A stretch of 64,000 nt of DNA from Roseomonas sp. GTDB taxonomy: Bacteria; Pseudomonadota; Alphaproteobacteria; Acetobacterales; Acetobacteraceae. The stretch's first letter is position 1, and each line of letters starts with the position of its first letter. Where the stretch lies: contig JAPSLO010000001.1 of assembly GCA_031180725.1 (NCBI GenBank), positions 744,001 to 808,000 on the forward strand, read 5' to 3'. Positions 9,680 to 19,242 of the stretch are shown here, one piece after another. Position numbers and translations under genes: made by a program. The notes below the pieces were generated by a model, which saw only the letters and a program-made list of their open reading frames with translations, was not told the origin of the DNA and ran no database searches.

Positions 9680-11124
9680 GCTACACCATCGAAGGCAGCA
9701 CCGGCCCCTGGGAGCTGGTCATCGGCCTGGAAGTCCACGCCCAGGTCATCAGCAAGTCCAAGCTGTTCTCCGGCGCCGCGACAGAATTCGGCGCGGAGCC
9801 GAACAGCCAGGTGTCCTTCATCGATGCGGGCTTCCCCGGCATGCTGCCGGTGATCAACCGCGAATGCGTGGCGCAGGCGGTGCGCACGGGGCTGGGCCTG
9901 AAGGCCGAGATCAACCTGTGGTCCCGCTTCGACCGCAAGAACTACTTCTACGCGGACCTGCCGCAGGGCTATCAGATCAGCCAGTACGCCCACCCCATCG
10001 TCGGCAAGGGCGAAGTCGAGATCGAGCTGGCCGACGGCACGCGCAAGACCGTCGGCATAACCCGCCTGCATCTGGAACAGGATGCCGGCAAGTCGCTCCA
10101 CGACCAGCATCCCACCAAGAGCTACATCGACCTCAACCGATCCGGCGTCGCGCTGATGGAGATCGTCTCCGAGCCCGACATGCGCAGCCCGGAGGAAGCG
10201 GGGGCGTATCTGTCGAAGCTGCGGCAGATCCTGCGCTATCTCGGCACCTGCGACGGCAACATGGACGAGGGCTCAATGCGGGCCGATGTCAATGTTTCCG
10301 TGCGCAAGCCGGGCGAGGGCTACCGCACGCGCTGCGAGGTGAAGAACGTCAACAGCGTGAAGTTCGTGATGCAGGCGGTGGAAGCGGAAGCGCGCCGGCA
10401 GATCGAGGTGTGGGAGTCGGGCGGCACGGTGGAGCAGGAGACGCGCCTGTTCGACACGCAGCGCGGCCTCACGCGCTCCATGCGTTCCAAGGAGGATGCG
10501 CATGACTACCGCTACTTCCCGGAACCCGACCTGCCCCCGCTGGTCCTGGAAAAGGATTGGGTGGAGCAGATCAAGGCCACGCTGCCGGAGCTGCCGGATG
10601 CCCGCCGCGCGCGCTATGTCGCCATGGGGCTCACGCCTTATGACGCGCATGTGCTGACGCTGGAGAAGGAAACCGCCGCCTTCTTCGAGACGGTGGCGAA
10701 GGGCCGCGATGCGAAGATGGCGGCGAACTGGGTGACGGGCGATTTCTTCGCCGCGCTCAACCGCCTGAAGCGCGACATCACGGACCCGCCGGTGACGGCG
10801 GAGAACCTGGGCAAGCTGCTGGACCTGATCGCGGACAATACCATCAGCGGGAAGATCGCCAAGGACGTGTTCGAGATCATGATCGAGACCGGCAAGGCGC
10901 CGGGCGAGATCGTGGAAGAACGCGGGCTGAAGCAGGTGACGGACACCGGCGCGATCGAGAAGGCGGTGGCCGATGTGCTGGCGAAAAACGCCGACAAGGT
11001 GGCGGAATACAAGGCCGGCAAGGACAAGCTGTTCGGCTTCTTCGTTGGCCAGACGATGAAGGCGATGCAGGGCAAGGGGAATCCGGCCCTGGTGAACGAG
11101 GTGGTGAAGAAGCTGCTGGGCTGA
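9676..11124 (+). CDS. gatB: Asp-tRNA(Asn)/Glu-tRNA(Gln) amidotransferase subunit B
   Basis: Subunit that binds the misacylated tRNA and phosphorylates and amidates its acyl group. The 482-residue protein has the cradle-domain signatures [30 protein letters not shown] and [18 protein letters not shown], then [11 protein letters not shown]. The last 150 residues are the helical and YqeY-like tail domains ([14 protein letters not shown]). It closes the gatCAB operon. Its presence implies this organism makes Gln-tRNA(Gln) and/or Asn-tRNA(Asn) by the indirect route. Confidence 0.98.
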   Translation: MSYTIEGSTGPWELVIGLEVHAQVISKSKLFSGAATEFGAEPNSQVSFIDAGFPGMLPVINRECVAQAVRTGLGLKAEINLWSRFDRKNYFYADLPQGYQISQYAHPIVGKGEVEIELADGTRKTVGITRLHLEQDAGKSLHDQHPTKSYIDLNRSGVALMEIVSEPDMRSPEEAGAYLSKLRQILRYLGTCDGNMDEGSMRADVNVSVRKPGEGYRTRCEVKNVNSVKFVMQAVEAEARRQIEVWESGGTVEQETRLFDTQRGLTRSMRSKEDAHDYRYFPEPDLPPLVLEKDWVEQIKATLPELPDARRARYVAMGLTPYDAHVLTLEKETAAFFETVAKGRDAKMAANWVTGDFFAALNRLKRDITDPPVTAENLGKLLDLIADNTISGKIAKDVFEIMIETGKAPGEIVEERGLKQVTDTGAIEKAVADVLAKNADKVAEYKAGKDKLFGFFVGQTMKAMQGKGNPALVNEVVKKLLG

Positions 11125-11151
11125 CGGGGCGAGAGAAGCCCGCCACTGCCG

Positions 11152-11172
11152 GCCGGGACACCCGTTCCCGGC
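11152..11172 (+). terminator. Candidate terminator after gatB
   Basis: A 7-bp perfect stem (GCCGGGA / TCCCGGC) with a 7-nt loop lies 27 bp after the gatB stop and is followed by only two T residues. The position is right for ending the gatCAB transcript, but the missing U-tract makes it a weak intrinsic terminator. Confidence 0.35.
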
Positions 11173-11205
11173 TTCCCAGGGCGGACTATGCGCCGCGACC
11201 AGCAC

Positions 11206-11598
11206 TCACCATGCCGACAGTGTCTGTCGCCTGCTGAGCCAGCGCGTAAGGGCCACGCAGGCCAGAACGGCCACCGCGTTCGGCAGCAGGTCGGCAAGCC
11301 GAGCGTTGTGGCCGATGACGGTGGTCTGAACGATTTCCCAGGCCAGGCCGATGGCGAAGGTCACGATGCCGGCCAGGCCCGCGCGGCGCGGCGAGAAGGC
11401 CAGCACCGCCAGGACATAGAGGAAGGCCATGCTGGCCATGTGCGGCCACTTGGTCAGGGCGAGCAGCAGCGCCTCCGGCGAGACGTCCATGGCCATGCTG
11501 GCGGGCTTCCGCCCGCGTGGGGCGCGCGACGTCCACCAGATGCTCGCCGAGGCGAAGCCCAGGAAGGGCAGCCAACGCAGGATTCGTATCGGTGTCAT
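11206..11598 (-). CDS. Small VanZ-like integral membrane protein
   Basis: A 130-residue, strongly hydrophobic protein with about four membrane segments. The pattern resembles VanZ-family proteins: an N-terminal helix, then a polar stretch leading into KWPHMASMAFLYVLAVLAF, an acidic residue in the WEIVQ helix, and ARLADLLPNAVAVL near the C-terminus, matching the family's R-x-x-D-x-x-x-N helix. VanZ-like proteins are linked to glycopeptide tolerance in some Gram-positives; here no resistance genes are nearby and the role is unknown. It is convergent with gatB and lies downstream of an ABC receptor gene, separated from it by a strong palindrome. Confidence 0.7.
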   Translation of the reverse strand: MTPIRILRWLPFLGFASASIWWTSRAPRGRKPASMAMDVSPEALLLALTKWPHMASMAFLYVLAVLAFSPRRAGLAGIVTFAIGLAWEIVQTTVIGHNARLADLLPNAVAVLACVALTRWLSRRQTLSAW

Positions 11599-11641
11599 TC
11601 GGCTTGGTGGTTAGTGTTGGAAGGCCGGGGGGCGGCCGCCA

Positions 11642-11667
11642 GCGCACCGTGCCTGGGCACGGTGCGC
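11642..11667. terminator. 12-bp perfect palindrome downstream of the ABC receptor gene
   Basis: GCGCACCGTGCC (11642-11653) and its exact complement GGCACGGTGCGC (11656-11667) are separated by only two bases. It lies 15 bp after the stop of the minus-strand receptor gene ending at 11683, so a terminator is the simplest reading. A near-perfect dyad of this kind could also be a protein-binding site for the VanZ-like gene that starts 44 bp further on. No T-tract is seen. Confidence 0.45.
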
Positions 11668-11682
11668 GGCGCATCGGCCGTG

Positions 11683-13272
11683 TCAGGCCGGCCGCACGCC
11701 CCACGGGTAGGGCATGCTGCCCTTCACGAGTCCCGTGATGCTCTTTCGCCAGGCGCTGCGTACGGTGAACTGGCCCAGCGGCACCGTCGCTACGTCGTCC
11801 TGCGCCAGCTTGTTCAGCTCATTGGCCAGCGAAAGCTGCTGGGCGGGGTCGGTCGCGTCGAGCCAGCTCTGCACCAGTTCCTGTGCGCGCGGGCTGTCGT
11901 ACCAGCCGAACCAGCCGGTGGCGCCCTGGCCTTTCACCAGGCTGCTCACCGCCGGGTTCAGATAGGCCAGGGCCGAGCCGAAGGTATGGAAGATGCTCCA
12001 GCCGCCGCGCTCCACGGGTTCCGTCCGCACGCGGCGCTGCACCACGGTGCCCCAATCGGTCTCGGCCAGTTCCACGTTGAAGCCGATGCGGCGCAGGCGG
12101 TCCGCGGTGATCTGGCCGTGCGGGCCGATCAGCGGGAAGTCGGTCGGGTTGATGATGACCACCTTCTCGCCATTGTAGCCGCTGGCCTGCAAGGCCGCCC
12201 GCGCACGGTCCAGGCTGCGCGGCGGCGCATTCACTGGCGAGAGGTCCTCCGTGCCCAGGGGTGTGCCGCAGGGGAAGAGGCTGCGGCATTGGCGCCAGAC
12301 GGAGGTGTCGTTGCCCAGGGTGGAGCGCATGTACTCGTCCTGATCCACCGCCAGCGCCACAGCCTGGCGCACCTTCACATTGTTGAACGGTGGCTGCAGG
12401 TGATTGAGGCGCATGACGGACATGATTCCGGCCTCGTTCAGCACGCCGATCTCGACATTCCGGTTGCGCTGAAGTGTCGGGATCAGGTCCGACAGCGGCT
12501 GTTCCAGCCAGTCCACCTCGCCGGCCTGCAAGGCGGCGGCGGCGGTCGCGGGATCCGGCAGGATCTGCCATTCGACACGCGGGAAATGCGCCACCTTGCC
12601 ACCTGCCGCGCCGCTCGGCGCACCGTCGCGCGGCACATAGCCGTCAAACTTCTGGTAGACCACGCGGCTCCCGGAGACGAATTCGTTCGCCACGAAGCGA
12701 TAGGGGCCGCTGCCGATCATCTCTGTCACGGCGCTGTTGGCATCGGTCTGCGCCAGGCGCTCCGGCATGATGAAGGGGACATTGGCGTCGGGCTTGGCCA
12801 GCGCGTCCAGCAGCAGCGGGAAGGGACGCTTCAGGCGGATTTCCAACACGCGATCGCTGGCGGCGCGCCATTCCTCCACGCGCTCCGCCAAGATCTGGCC
12901 GAAAGGATCGCGCTTCGCCCAGCGTGCTAGGGAGGCTGCGGCATCGCGCGCACGCACCGGCTCGCCATCATGGAAGCGCAGTCCCTCGCGCAGGGTGATG
13001 CGCCAGGTGCGGCCATCGGCCGAGACGTCGTGCCCCTGTGCCATCTGCGGCTGCGGCCGCAACTGGCCGTCCAGGGCATAGAGCGTGTCGAAGACGCAGT
13101 AGCCATGCATCTGGGTGACGATCGCCGTCGTCCAGATCGGGTCCAGCGCGGCCAGATTCGCCTGCGGCACGAAGCGCAGCGTGGCGGCGCGGGCGGGCTG
13201 GGCGAGCAAGGGGCTGGCGAGCGGCGCGGCCGCCAGGCCGGCGGCCCCGGTCAACAGTGTTCGACGATGCAT
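11683..13272 (-). CDS. ABC transporter periplasmic substrate-binding protein, peptide/nickel (SBP family 5) type
   Basis: Periplasmic receptor of the DppA/OppA family, 529 residues. The leader MHRRTLLTGAAGLAAAPLASPLLAQPARA is a probable Sec or Tat signal. Family motifs are clear: LRPQPQMAQGHDVSADGRTWRITLREGLRFHDGEPV (split over residues about 71-105), GSGPYRFV, the NNVKVRQAVALAVDQDEY helix typical of SBP_bac_5, and a C-terminal ELNKLAQDDVATVPLG. No permease or ATPase genes adjoin it, so it is an orphan receptor. Cargo cannot be predicted; relatives bind peptides, glutathione, nickel or opines. Confidence 0.93.
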   Translation of the reverse strand: MHRRTLLTGAAGLAAAPLASPLLAQPARAATLRFVPQANLAALDPIWTTAIVTQMHGYCVFDTLYALDGQLRPQPQMAQGHDVSADGRTWRITLREGLRFHDGEPVRARDAAASLARWAKRDPFGQILAERVEEWRAASDRVLEIRLKRPFPLLLDALAKPDANVPFIMPERLAQTDANSAVTEMIGSGPYRFVANEFVSGSRVVYQKFDGYVPRDGAPSGAAGGKVAHFPRVEWQILPDPATAAAALQAGEVDWLEQPLSDLIPTLQRNRNVEIGVLNEAGIMSVMRLNHLQPPFNNVKVRQAVALAVDQDEYMRSTLGNDTSVWRQCRSLFPCGTPLGTEDLSPVNAPPRSLDRARAALQASGYNGEKVVIINPTDFPLIGPHGQITADRLRRIGFNVELAETDWGTVVQRRVRTEPVERGGWSIFHTFGSALAYLNPAVSSLVKGQGATGWFGWYDSPRAQELVQSWLDATDPAQQLSLANELNKLAQDDVATVPLGQFTVRSAWRKSITGLVKGSMPYPWGVRPA

Positions 13273-13310
13273 GGTGCTTCCTCCGGGATCTTCCTGTCCC
13301 GGGGGAAAGG

Positions 13311-14252
13311 CTAGGCGTGGGGTGCGCCGGCGGTCAACGCATGCCGGGCGGCGGCATATTCGGCCTTCAGCCGCGCGATCACCTCGGCCGCCGGCGGCGC
13401 ATCGGTGATGCTGCCCACGCCCTGGCCGGCACCCCAGATGTCCCGCCAGGCGCGCACGGTGGAGGAGCCGAAGCTCATCTTGCTCTTGTCCGCCGGCGGA
13501 AGGTTGTCAGGGTCGAGGCCCTGCGCGGCGATGGACGGCTTCAGGTAGTTGCCGTGCACGCCGGTGAAGAAGGGCGTGTAGATGACATCCGACGCGCTGC
13601 ATTCGGTGATCATCCGCTTGTAGCCTTCGGCGGCATTCGCCTCGGCCGTCGCGATGAAGCGCGTACCCATATAGGCGAGGTCCGCGCCCATCGCCTGCGC
13701 GGCGAGTATCTGCTGGCCCCTGGTGATGGCGCCGGACAGCACGATCGGGCCGCCCCAGATGCGTCGCACCTCCGCCACCAGGGCGAAGGGGCTCAGCGTG
13801 CCGGCGTGGCCGCCGGCGCCGGCGGCTACCAGGATCAGCCCATCCACCCCGGCCTCAAGCGCCTTCTCGGCATGGCGCAGATTGGTGACGTCGTGGAAGA
13901 CCAAGCCGCCCCAGCCATGCACCGCCTTCACCACCTCACCCGGCGCGCGCAGCGAGGTGATGATGATGGGTACGCGGTGCTTCCCGCAGACTTCCAGGTC
14001 ATGCGCCAACCGATCGTTCGACGCATGGACGATCTGGTTCACGGCGAAGGGCGCGTCGCCGGGGCCGAGCCCCGCGCGGATGCGCGCCAGCCAGCCATCC
14101 AGTTCCTCCTTCGGGCGGGCGTTCAGGGCGGGGAAGCTGCCGACGATTCCGTTCTTGCACTGGGCGATCACCAGATCGGGATTGGAGACGATGAACATCG
14201 GCGCGCCGATCACCGGCAGGGTGAGCGACTGCAGGAGAGGGGGCAGGGACAT
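13311..14252 (-). CDS. NAD(P)H-dependent flavin oxidoreductase / nitronate monooxygenase family
   Basis: FMN-dependent TIM-barrel enzyme of the 2-nitropropane dioxygenase family, 313 residues. Visible are the N-terminal LPVIGAPMFIVSNPDLVIAQ, the glycine-rich phosphate-binding AAGAGGHAGTLSP around residues 155-167 with the family histidine, and GADLAYMGTRFIATAEANA near residue 210. The ATG at 14252 lies 102 bp from the divergently transcribed pim-like operon. Some family members act on nitronates while others are enoyl reductases or quinone reductases, so the exact reaction is uncertain. Confidence 0.88.
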   Translation of the reverse strand: MSLPPLLQSLTLPVIGAPMFIVSNPDLVIAQCKNGIVGSFPALNARPKEELDGWLARIRAGLGPGDAPFAVNQIVHASNDRLAHDLEVCGKHRVPIIITSLRAPGEVVKAVHGWGGLVFHDVTNLRHAEKALEAGVDGLILVAAGAGGHAGTLSPFALVAEVRRIWGGPIVLSGAITRGQQILAAQAMGADLAYMGTRFIATAEANAAEGYKRMITECSASDVIYTPFFTGVHGNYLKPSIAAQGLDPDNLPPADKSKMSFGSSTVRAWRDIWGAGQGVGSITDAPPAAEVIARLKAEYAAARHALTAGAPHA

Positions 14253-14355
14253 GGCGGGAGCATGGCGGCGGTCCGGCCACGCGTCCACCGCCTGCCTTGA
14301 CCGGCCCCCGCCGTTGCGCGATCCAGGGCGGAGTTTTCCTGGGGAGGGACGCGGC

Positions 14356-16428
14356 ATGGCCGGACCGGTGCGGTATGAGGTGGCGGATGGCATCGCGGTG
14401 GCGACCATCACCAACCCCCCGGTCAATGCGCTGTCGGTCGCGCTGCGCGGTGCGCTGTTGGAAGCGGCGCGCCAGGCCGGCGCCGACCCCGCTGTGAAGG
14501 CCCTGGTGATCGCGGCGGAAGGGCGGAGCTGGATCGCCGGCGCCGACATCTCGGAATTCGGCAAGCCGCCGATGTCGCCCACCCTGCCGGATGTGCTCGC
14601 TGCCATCGAGGCCTGCCCGAAGCCGGTGGTGGCGGCCATCCATGCGACGGCACTCGGCGGCGGGCTGGAAGTGGCAATCACCTGCACGGCGCGCGTGGTG
14701 GCGCCTGCGGCAAAGCTCGGCCTGCCGGAAGTGAAGCTGGGCATTCTGCCGGGCGCCGGCGGCACTCAGCGTGCCCCGCGGCTGATGGGGGCCGCCGCGG
14801 CGCTGAAGCTGATGACCTCGGGCGATCCACTGGATGCGAAGGCGGCGGTGGCGGCAGGGCTGGCGGATGAACTGGCCGCGAGCGACCTGCTGGCGGCGGC
14901 GAAGGCGCATGCGCTGAAGCTGGCCGCTGGCCCGCTGCCCAAGCCCGTAGCGCAGCGCGACGAGAACCTCGGGCCGCGCGAGGCCTTCGAGAAGGAAGCC
15001 GCGGCGCTGGCGAAGCGCGCGGCGACCGAGCCGCAGATCGCCGCCTGCATCGCCTCCGTCCGCAATGCCTATGAGCTGCCGGTCGCGGAGGCGCTGGCGA
15101 AGGAGCGCCAGTTCTTCCGTGAGCTGTTGCAGGACCCGCGCAGCAAGGCGCTGCGCCACGTCTTCTTCGCGGAACGCGAGGTGGCGAAGATCCCCGGCCT
15201 GCCGGAAGGGACGAAGCCACGGAAGGTGGAGCGCGCCGCGGTGCTGGGCGCCGGCACCATGGGCGCGGGCATCGCCATGTGCTTCGCCAATGCTGGCATC
15301 CCCGTGCGCGTGATCGAGACGGACGAGGCCGCGATGCAGCGCGGCCTGGACCGCATCCGCGGCACTTATGAGGCGAGCGTGAAGCGCGGCAGCCTTACGC
15401 CCGAGAAGCGCGACGCACGCATGGCGCTGATCGAAGGCGCGGTCGGGCTGGAGGCCGCGGGCGAGGCCGATGTGATCGTGGAGGCTGTCTTCGAGGAGAT
15501 GTCCCTGAAGAAGCAGGTCTTCGGCACGCTGGACAAGGTGGCGAAGCCCGGCGCCATCATCGCCTCCAACACCTCTTACCTTGACATCGACGAGATGGCG
15601 GCGGCGACCAGCCGGCCGGGCGATGTGCTGGGGATGCACTTCTTCTCGCCGGCCAATGTGATGAAGCTGCTGGAGGTGGTGCGCGCGAAGCAGACTGCGC
15701 CAGATGCGCTGGTCACCGCGACGGAGCTGGGGCGCAGGCTGGGCAAGGTGCCGGTGGTGGTCGGCGTCTGCTTCGGCTTCGTCGGCAACCGCATGCTGGC
15801 GCGCCGCACGGCGCAGGTGGAACGCCTGCTGCTGGAAGGCGCGCTGCCGGAGCAGGTGGACAAGGCGCTGACTGATTTCGGGTTCCGCATGGGACCCTGC
15901 GCCATGGGTGACCTGGCAGGCCTCGACATCGGCTGGCGCATCCGCAAGGCCACGGGCAAGCGCGCACCGGTGGCGGATGCGCTGGTGGAAGCCGGGCGGC
16001 TCGGCCAGAAGACCGCCAAGGGCTACTACCTCTACCCGGAAGGGGCCCGCGCCGGCGTGCCCGACCCCGAGGTGGCGGCGCTGATCGAGCGGATCTCGGC
16101 GCAGGAAGGCGTGACGCGCCGTGAGATCGGGCGGGAGGAGATCCTGGACCGCCTTCTGCTGCCCATGGTGAACGAAGGCGCGCGCATCCTGGAGGAAGGC
16201 ATTGCAGCGCGGCCGGGCGACATCGATGTGGTCTGGCTGCATGGCTACAACTGGCCCGCCTGGCAGGGCGGCCCGATGCATTACGCCGACGCGCGGGGCC
16301 TGAAGGAGATTGCGGACCGCCTGGCGGCTTTCGCGCAGCAGACAGGCGATGAGAGCCTGGTTCCCGCGCCGCTGCTGGCCCGCCTCGCCGCCGAGGGTAA
16401 GGGCTTCGCCAGCCTGAAGCCTGCCTGA
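14356..16428 (+). CDS. pimF: Bifunctional enoyl-CoA hydratase / 3-hydroxyacyl-CoA dehydrogenase (PimF-like)
   Basis: Catalyses hydration and NAD-dependent oxidation in beta-oxidation. The 690-residue protein has an N-terminal crotonase domain with both catalytic glutamates in place (E105 in GGGLEVAI, E125 in GLPEVKLG). Then comes a 3-hydroxyacyl-CoA dehydrogenase Rossmann domain with GxGxxG at 298-303 (VLGAGTMGAG) and two C-terminal helical domains. Size and order fit PimF of the Rhodopseudomonas pimeloyl-CoA operon rather than the longer FadB. It opens a four-gene operon; its stop overlaps the ligase start by 1 bp. The ATG at 14356 has GGGGAGGGA about 7 bp upstream. The symbol rests on gene order and architecture. 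Confidence 0.85.
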   Translation: MAGPVRYEVADGIAVATITNPPVNALSVALRGALLEAARQAGADPAVKALVIAAEGRSWIAGADISEFGKPPMSPTLPDVLAAIEACPKPVVAAIHATALGGGLEVAITCTARVVAPAAKLGLPEVKLGILPGAGGTQRAPRLMGAAAALKLMTSGDPLDAKAAVAAGLADELAASDLLAAAKAHALKLAAGPLPKPVAQRDENLGPREAFEKEAAALAKRAATEPQIAACIASVRNAYELPVAEALAKERQFFRELLQDPRSKALRHVFFAEREVAKIPGLPEGTKPRKVERAAVLGAGTMGAGIAMCFANAGIPVRVIETDEAAMQRGLDRIRGTYEASVKRGSLTPEKRDARMALIEGAVGLEAAGEADVIVEAVFEEMSLKKQVFGTLDKVAKPGAIIASNTSYLDIDEMAAATSRPGDVLGMHFFSPANVMKLLEVVRAKQTAPDALVTATELGRRLGKVPVVVGVCFGFVGNRMLARRTAQVERLLLEGALPEQVDKALTDFGFRMGPCAMGDLAGLDIGWRIRKATGKRAPVADALVEAGRLGQKTAKGYYLYPEGARAGVPDPEVAALIERISAQEGVTRREIGREEILDRLLLPMVNEGARILEEGIAARPGDIDVVWLHGYNWPAWQGGPMHYADARGLKEIADRLAAFAQQTGDESLVPAPLLARLAAEGKGFASLKPA

Positions 16429-18041
16429 TGCCGCACCCCTGGGAGGCCAGCTACCCGCCCGAATGCCGATGGGATGTTCCCATCGCGCGGGGCGTGCTGC
16501 CGGCCTTCCTGGACCATGTGGCGGCGCGTTTCGGCGATCGCCCGGCGCTGGAATATCGCGGACATATCCTGAGCTATGCCGAGCTGCGGCGGCGCTCCGA
16601 CCGGATCGCGGCCGGGCTGCGGGCCATGGGTATCGGGCGCGGCGATTGCGTGGCGCTCTACCTGCCCAATACGCCTTGGCATCCACTGTGCTTCTTCGCG
16701 GTGCTGCGCACGGGCGCACGGGTGGTGCATTTCTCGGCGCTGGATGCGCGCCGGGAGCTGGCGCACAAGGCACATGACTCCGATGCGACGGTGCTGATCA
16801 CCACCGGCTTCCCGCCGCTGGTCGCCAATGCCGAATGGCTGCTTGCGGAGGGCGCGGTGCGGCGCGTGCTGCTGGCGCCCGAGACCGAGTGGAGCGGAGA
16901 GGACGCGCCGAACGCCTTCGACCCGCTGCCGGAAGCCGAGCCGCCCAGCACCTGGCCGGAACTGACGCCAGATGACCTGGCTCTGCTGCAATATACGGGC
17001 GGAACGACTGGGGTGCCGAAAGGGGCGATGCTGACGCATGGCAACCTGACGGCAGCCGTTTCCATCTACAAGACCTGGCGCGACAGCACTTCGCTGCCCG
17101 AAGGTGCGGGACGGGTGCTGGTGCTGCTGCCACTGTTCCACATTTTCGCACTGACGGCGGTGCTGCTGCGGCAGATGGCGGAAGGCAGCCTGTGCCACCT
17201 GCGTCCGCGCTTCGATGCCGCGCAGGCGGTGGCGGATATCGAAGCGCTGCGCATCAACACCTTCTCCGGCGTGCCGACCATGTGGATCGGCATCCTCAAC
17301 CTGCCCGGCGTCAGGCGCCGCGACCTTTCCTCCCTGCGGCAATGCTCCTCCGGCGGCGCGCCCATGCCGTTCGAGGTGCAGCAGAAGCTCGAAGCGCTGC
17401 TGGGCACGCGCATCGGCGGCGGCTGGGGCATGACTGAAACCTGCCCCGCCGGAACGCGCATCCCACCGGATGCACCCCGCCGCGCGGGGCTGATCGGCGT
17501 GCCGCTTCCTGGCATCGAGCTGCGCATCGTCGATCCCGATCAGCCGACGCGCGTGCTGCCACCCGGTGAGGTGGGCGAGATGGCGGTGCGCGGCCCCAAT
17601 GTCTTCTCCGGCTACTGGAACCGGCCGGAGGAGAACGCCACCGCCTTCGCCGATGGCTGGTTCCTGACCGGCGACATGGGCTGGATGGACGAGCGGGGCT
17701 TCTTCACTCTGGTGGACCGTCGCAAGAACATGATCCTCAGCGGCGGCTTCAATGTTTATCCGGCGCAGATCGAAGGGGCGATTTACGAGCATCCGGACGT
17801 CGCCGAATGCATCGTCATCGGCATCCCGGACGCCTATCGCGGCCAGGCCGCCAAAGCTTTCGTGGCGCTGAAGCCCGGCGCCCGCGGCTTCACGCTGGAG
17901 GAGCTGCGCGCCTTCCTGGCCGAACGGCTCGGCCGGCACGAACTGCCGGCGGCGCTCGAGATCCGCGATAGCCTGCCGAAAAGCCCCGCAGGGAAGCTGC
18001 TGGCGTCCGCCTTGCGGGTGGAACAAGAGGGAGCGAGCTGA
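16428..18041 (+). CDS. pimA: Acyl-CoA (pimeloyl/dicarboxylate-type) ligase, AMP-forming (PimA-like)
   Basis: Activates a carboxylic acid to its CoA thioester using ATP. The 537-residue protein belongs to the ANL superfamily: phosphate loop YTGGTTGVPKG from residue 189, the adenine motif GGGWGMTETCPAG, the hinge region LTGDMGWMDERGFFTLVDRRKNM, and the C-terminal catalytic lysine segment LPKSPAGKLL. Placed between a PimF-like enzyme and two acyl-CoA dehydrogenases, it matches PimA of the pimFABCDE dicarboxylate operon. A general medium- or long-chain fatty acid substrate cannot be excluded. It overlaps both neighbours by 1 bp (TGATG). Confidence 0.82.
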   Translation: MPHPWEASYPPECRWDVPIARGVLPAFLDHVAARFGDRPALEYRGHILSYAELRRRSDRIAAGLRAMGIGRGDCVALYLPNTPWHPLCFFAVLRTGARVVHFSALDARRELAHKAHDSDATVLITTGFPPLVANAEWLLAEGAVRRVLLAPETEWSGEDAPNAFDPLPEAEPPSTWPELTPDDLALLQYTGGTTGVPKGAMLTHGNLTAAVSIYKTWRDSTSLPEGAGRVLVLLPLFHIFALTAVLLRQMAEGSLCHLRPRFDAAQAVADIEALRINTFSGVPTMWIGILNLPGVRRRDLSSLRQCSSGGAPMPFEVQQKLEALLGTRIGGGWGMTETCPAGTRIPPDAPRRAGLIGVPLPGIELRIVDPDQPTRVLPPGEVGEMAVRGPNVFSGYWNRPEENATAFADGWFLTGDMGWMDERGFFTLVDRRKNMILSGGFNVYPAQIEGAIYEHPDVAECIVIGIPDAYRGQAAKAFVALKPGARGFTLEELRAFLAERLGRHELPAALEIRDSLPKSPAGKLLASALRVEQEGAS

Positions 18042-19240
18042 TGGACCTTCGCTATACGCCGGAGGAAATCGCCTTCCGCGACGAGCTGCGGCGCTTCTTC
18101 AGGACCGAGATCCCCGCCGAGATCCGCCGCAAGGTCAGCGAGGGCCGCAAGCTGGCGCGCGAGGACTACATCACCTGTCAGCGCATCCTGCATGCGAAGG
18201 GGCTCTCCGCGCCCAACTGGCCGGTGGAATGGGGCGGGCAGGACTGGTCACCGGTGCAGCGCTACATCTTCACCGAGGAGATCCAGGCCTGCGCCGTGCC
18301 GCAGCCGCTCTCCTTCAACATCAACATGGTGGGGCCGGTGATCGCCACCTTCGGCAGCGAAGCGCAGAAGAAGCGCTTCCTGCCGCCGACGGCGACGCTG
18401 GATATCTGGTGGGCACAGGGCTTCTCGGAACCGGGCGCGGGCAGCGATCTGGCCAGCCTGAAGACCAGCGCGCGCCGCGAAGGCGACCACTTCATCGTCA
18501 ATGGCCAGAAGACCTGGACCACGCTCGGCCAATATGCCGACTGGATTTTCTGCCTGGTTCGCACCGACCCGGCGGCGAAGAAGCAGCAGGGCATCTCCTT
18601 CCTGCTGATCGACCTGAAGACACCTGGCATCACCATCCGCCCCATCATCACCATCGATGGCGGGCATGAGGTGAACGAGGTGTTCTTCGACGAGGTGAAG
18701 GTGCCCGCCGAGAATCTGGTGGGCGAGCTGAACAAGGGCTGGGACTACGCCAAGTTCCTGCTTTCCAACGAGCGCATCGGCATCGCCCGCATCGGGTTGA
18801 CCAAGGAACGCCTGGCACGGGTGAAACGGCTGGCGCAGGAAACCCCGGCGGGCGAGGGCACGGTCTGGGACGACCCGGATTTCCGCCGCCGCTTGGCCTG
18901 GTCCGAGATCGAGCTGAAGGCGCTGGAGATCACCCAGATGCGCGTCGTCGCCGCGCAGAGGACCAAGGCGGCGGACAAGCCGGATCCCTCCAGCTCCATC
19001 CTGAAGATCAAGGGCAGTGAATTGCAGCAGCAGGCGACCCAGCTTCTGGTGGAGGTCGCCGGCCCCTATGCCCTGCCGCGACCCGACCGCGACGAGGAAG
19101 GGCTGAACCTGCCCAGTGTCGGCCCCGAATGGGCCGACGCCGCCGCCCCGCTCTTCTTCAACTTCCGGAAGGTCTCGATCTACGGCGGCTCGAACGAGAT
19201 CCAGCGCAACATCATCGCCAAGGCGTTCCTGGGACTCTGA
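18041..19240 (+). CDS. pimC: Acyl-CoA dehydrogenase, large subunit of a two-subunit type (PimC-like)
   Basis: FAD enzyme oxidising acyl-CoA to enoyl-CoA, 399 residues. It shows WWAQGFSEPGAGSDLASLKT (FAD/substrate loop, about 123-142), WTTLGQYADW, and the C-terminal IYGGSNEIQRNIIAK. In medium-chain enzymes the catalytic glutamate lies in the YEG of that last motif; here it is glycine. Instead an E-R pair occurs at E244 (LLSNERIGIAR), the position used by isovaleryl- and long-chain-type enzymes. It directly precedes a second, smaller dehydrogenase gene, as in PimC-PimD heteromers. One-bp overlap with the ligase gene. Confidence 0.83.
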   Translation: MDLRYTPEEIAFRDELRRFFRTEIPAEIRRKVSEGRKLAREDYITCQRILHAKGLSAPNWPVEWGGQDWSPVQRYIFTEEIQACAVPQPLSFNINMVGPVIATFGSEAQKKRFLPPTATLDIWWAQGFSEPGAGSDLASLKTSARREGDHFIVNGQKTWTTLGQYADWIFCLVRTDPAAKKQQGISFLLIDLKTPGITIRPIITIDGGHEVNEVFFDEVKVPAENLVGELNKGWDYAKFLLSNERIGIARIGLTKERLARVKRLAQETPAGEGTVWDDPDFRRRLAWSEIELKALEITQMRVVAAQRTKAADKPDPSSSILKIKGSELQQQATQLLVEVAGPYALPRPDRDEEGLNLPSVGPEWADAAAPLFFNFRKVSIYGGSNEIQRNIIAKAFLGL

Positions 19241-19242
19241 CG

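Noticed and set aside
13999-16773. 924-codon open frame antisense to the pimF- and pimA-like genes
   Set aside because: It is a high-GC shadow frame: its translation is His/Arg/Gln-rich without domains, and it overlaps well-recognised enzymes on the other strand.
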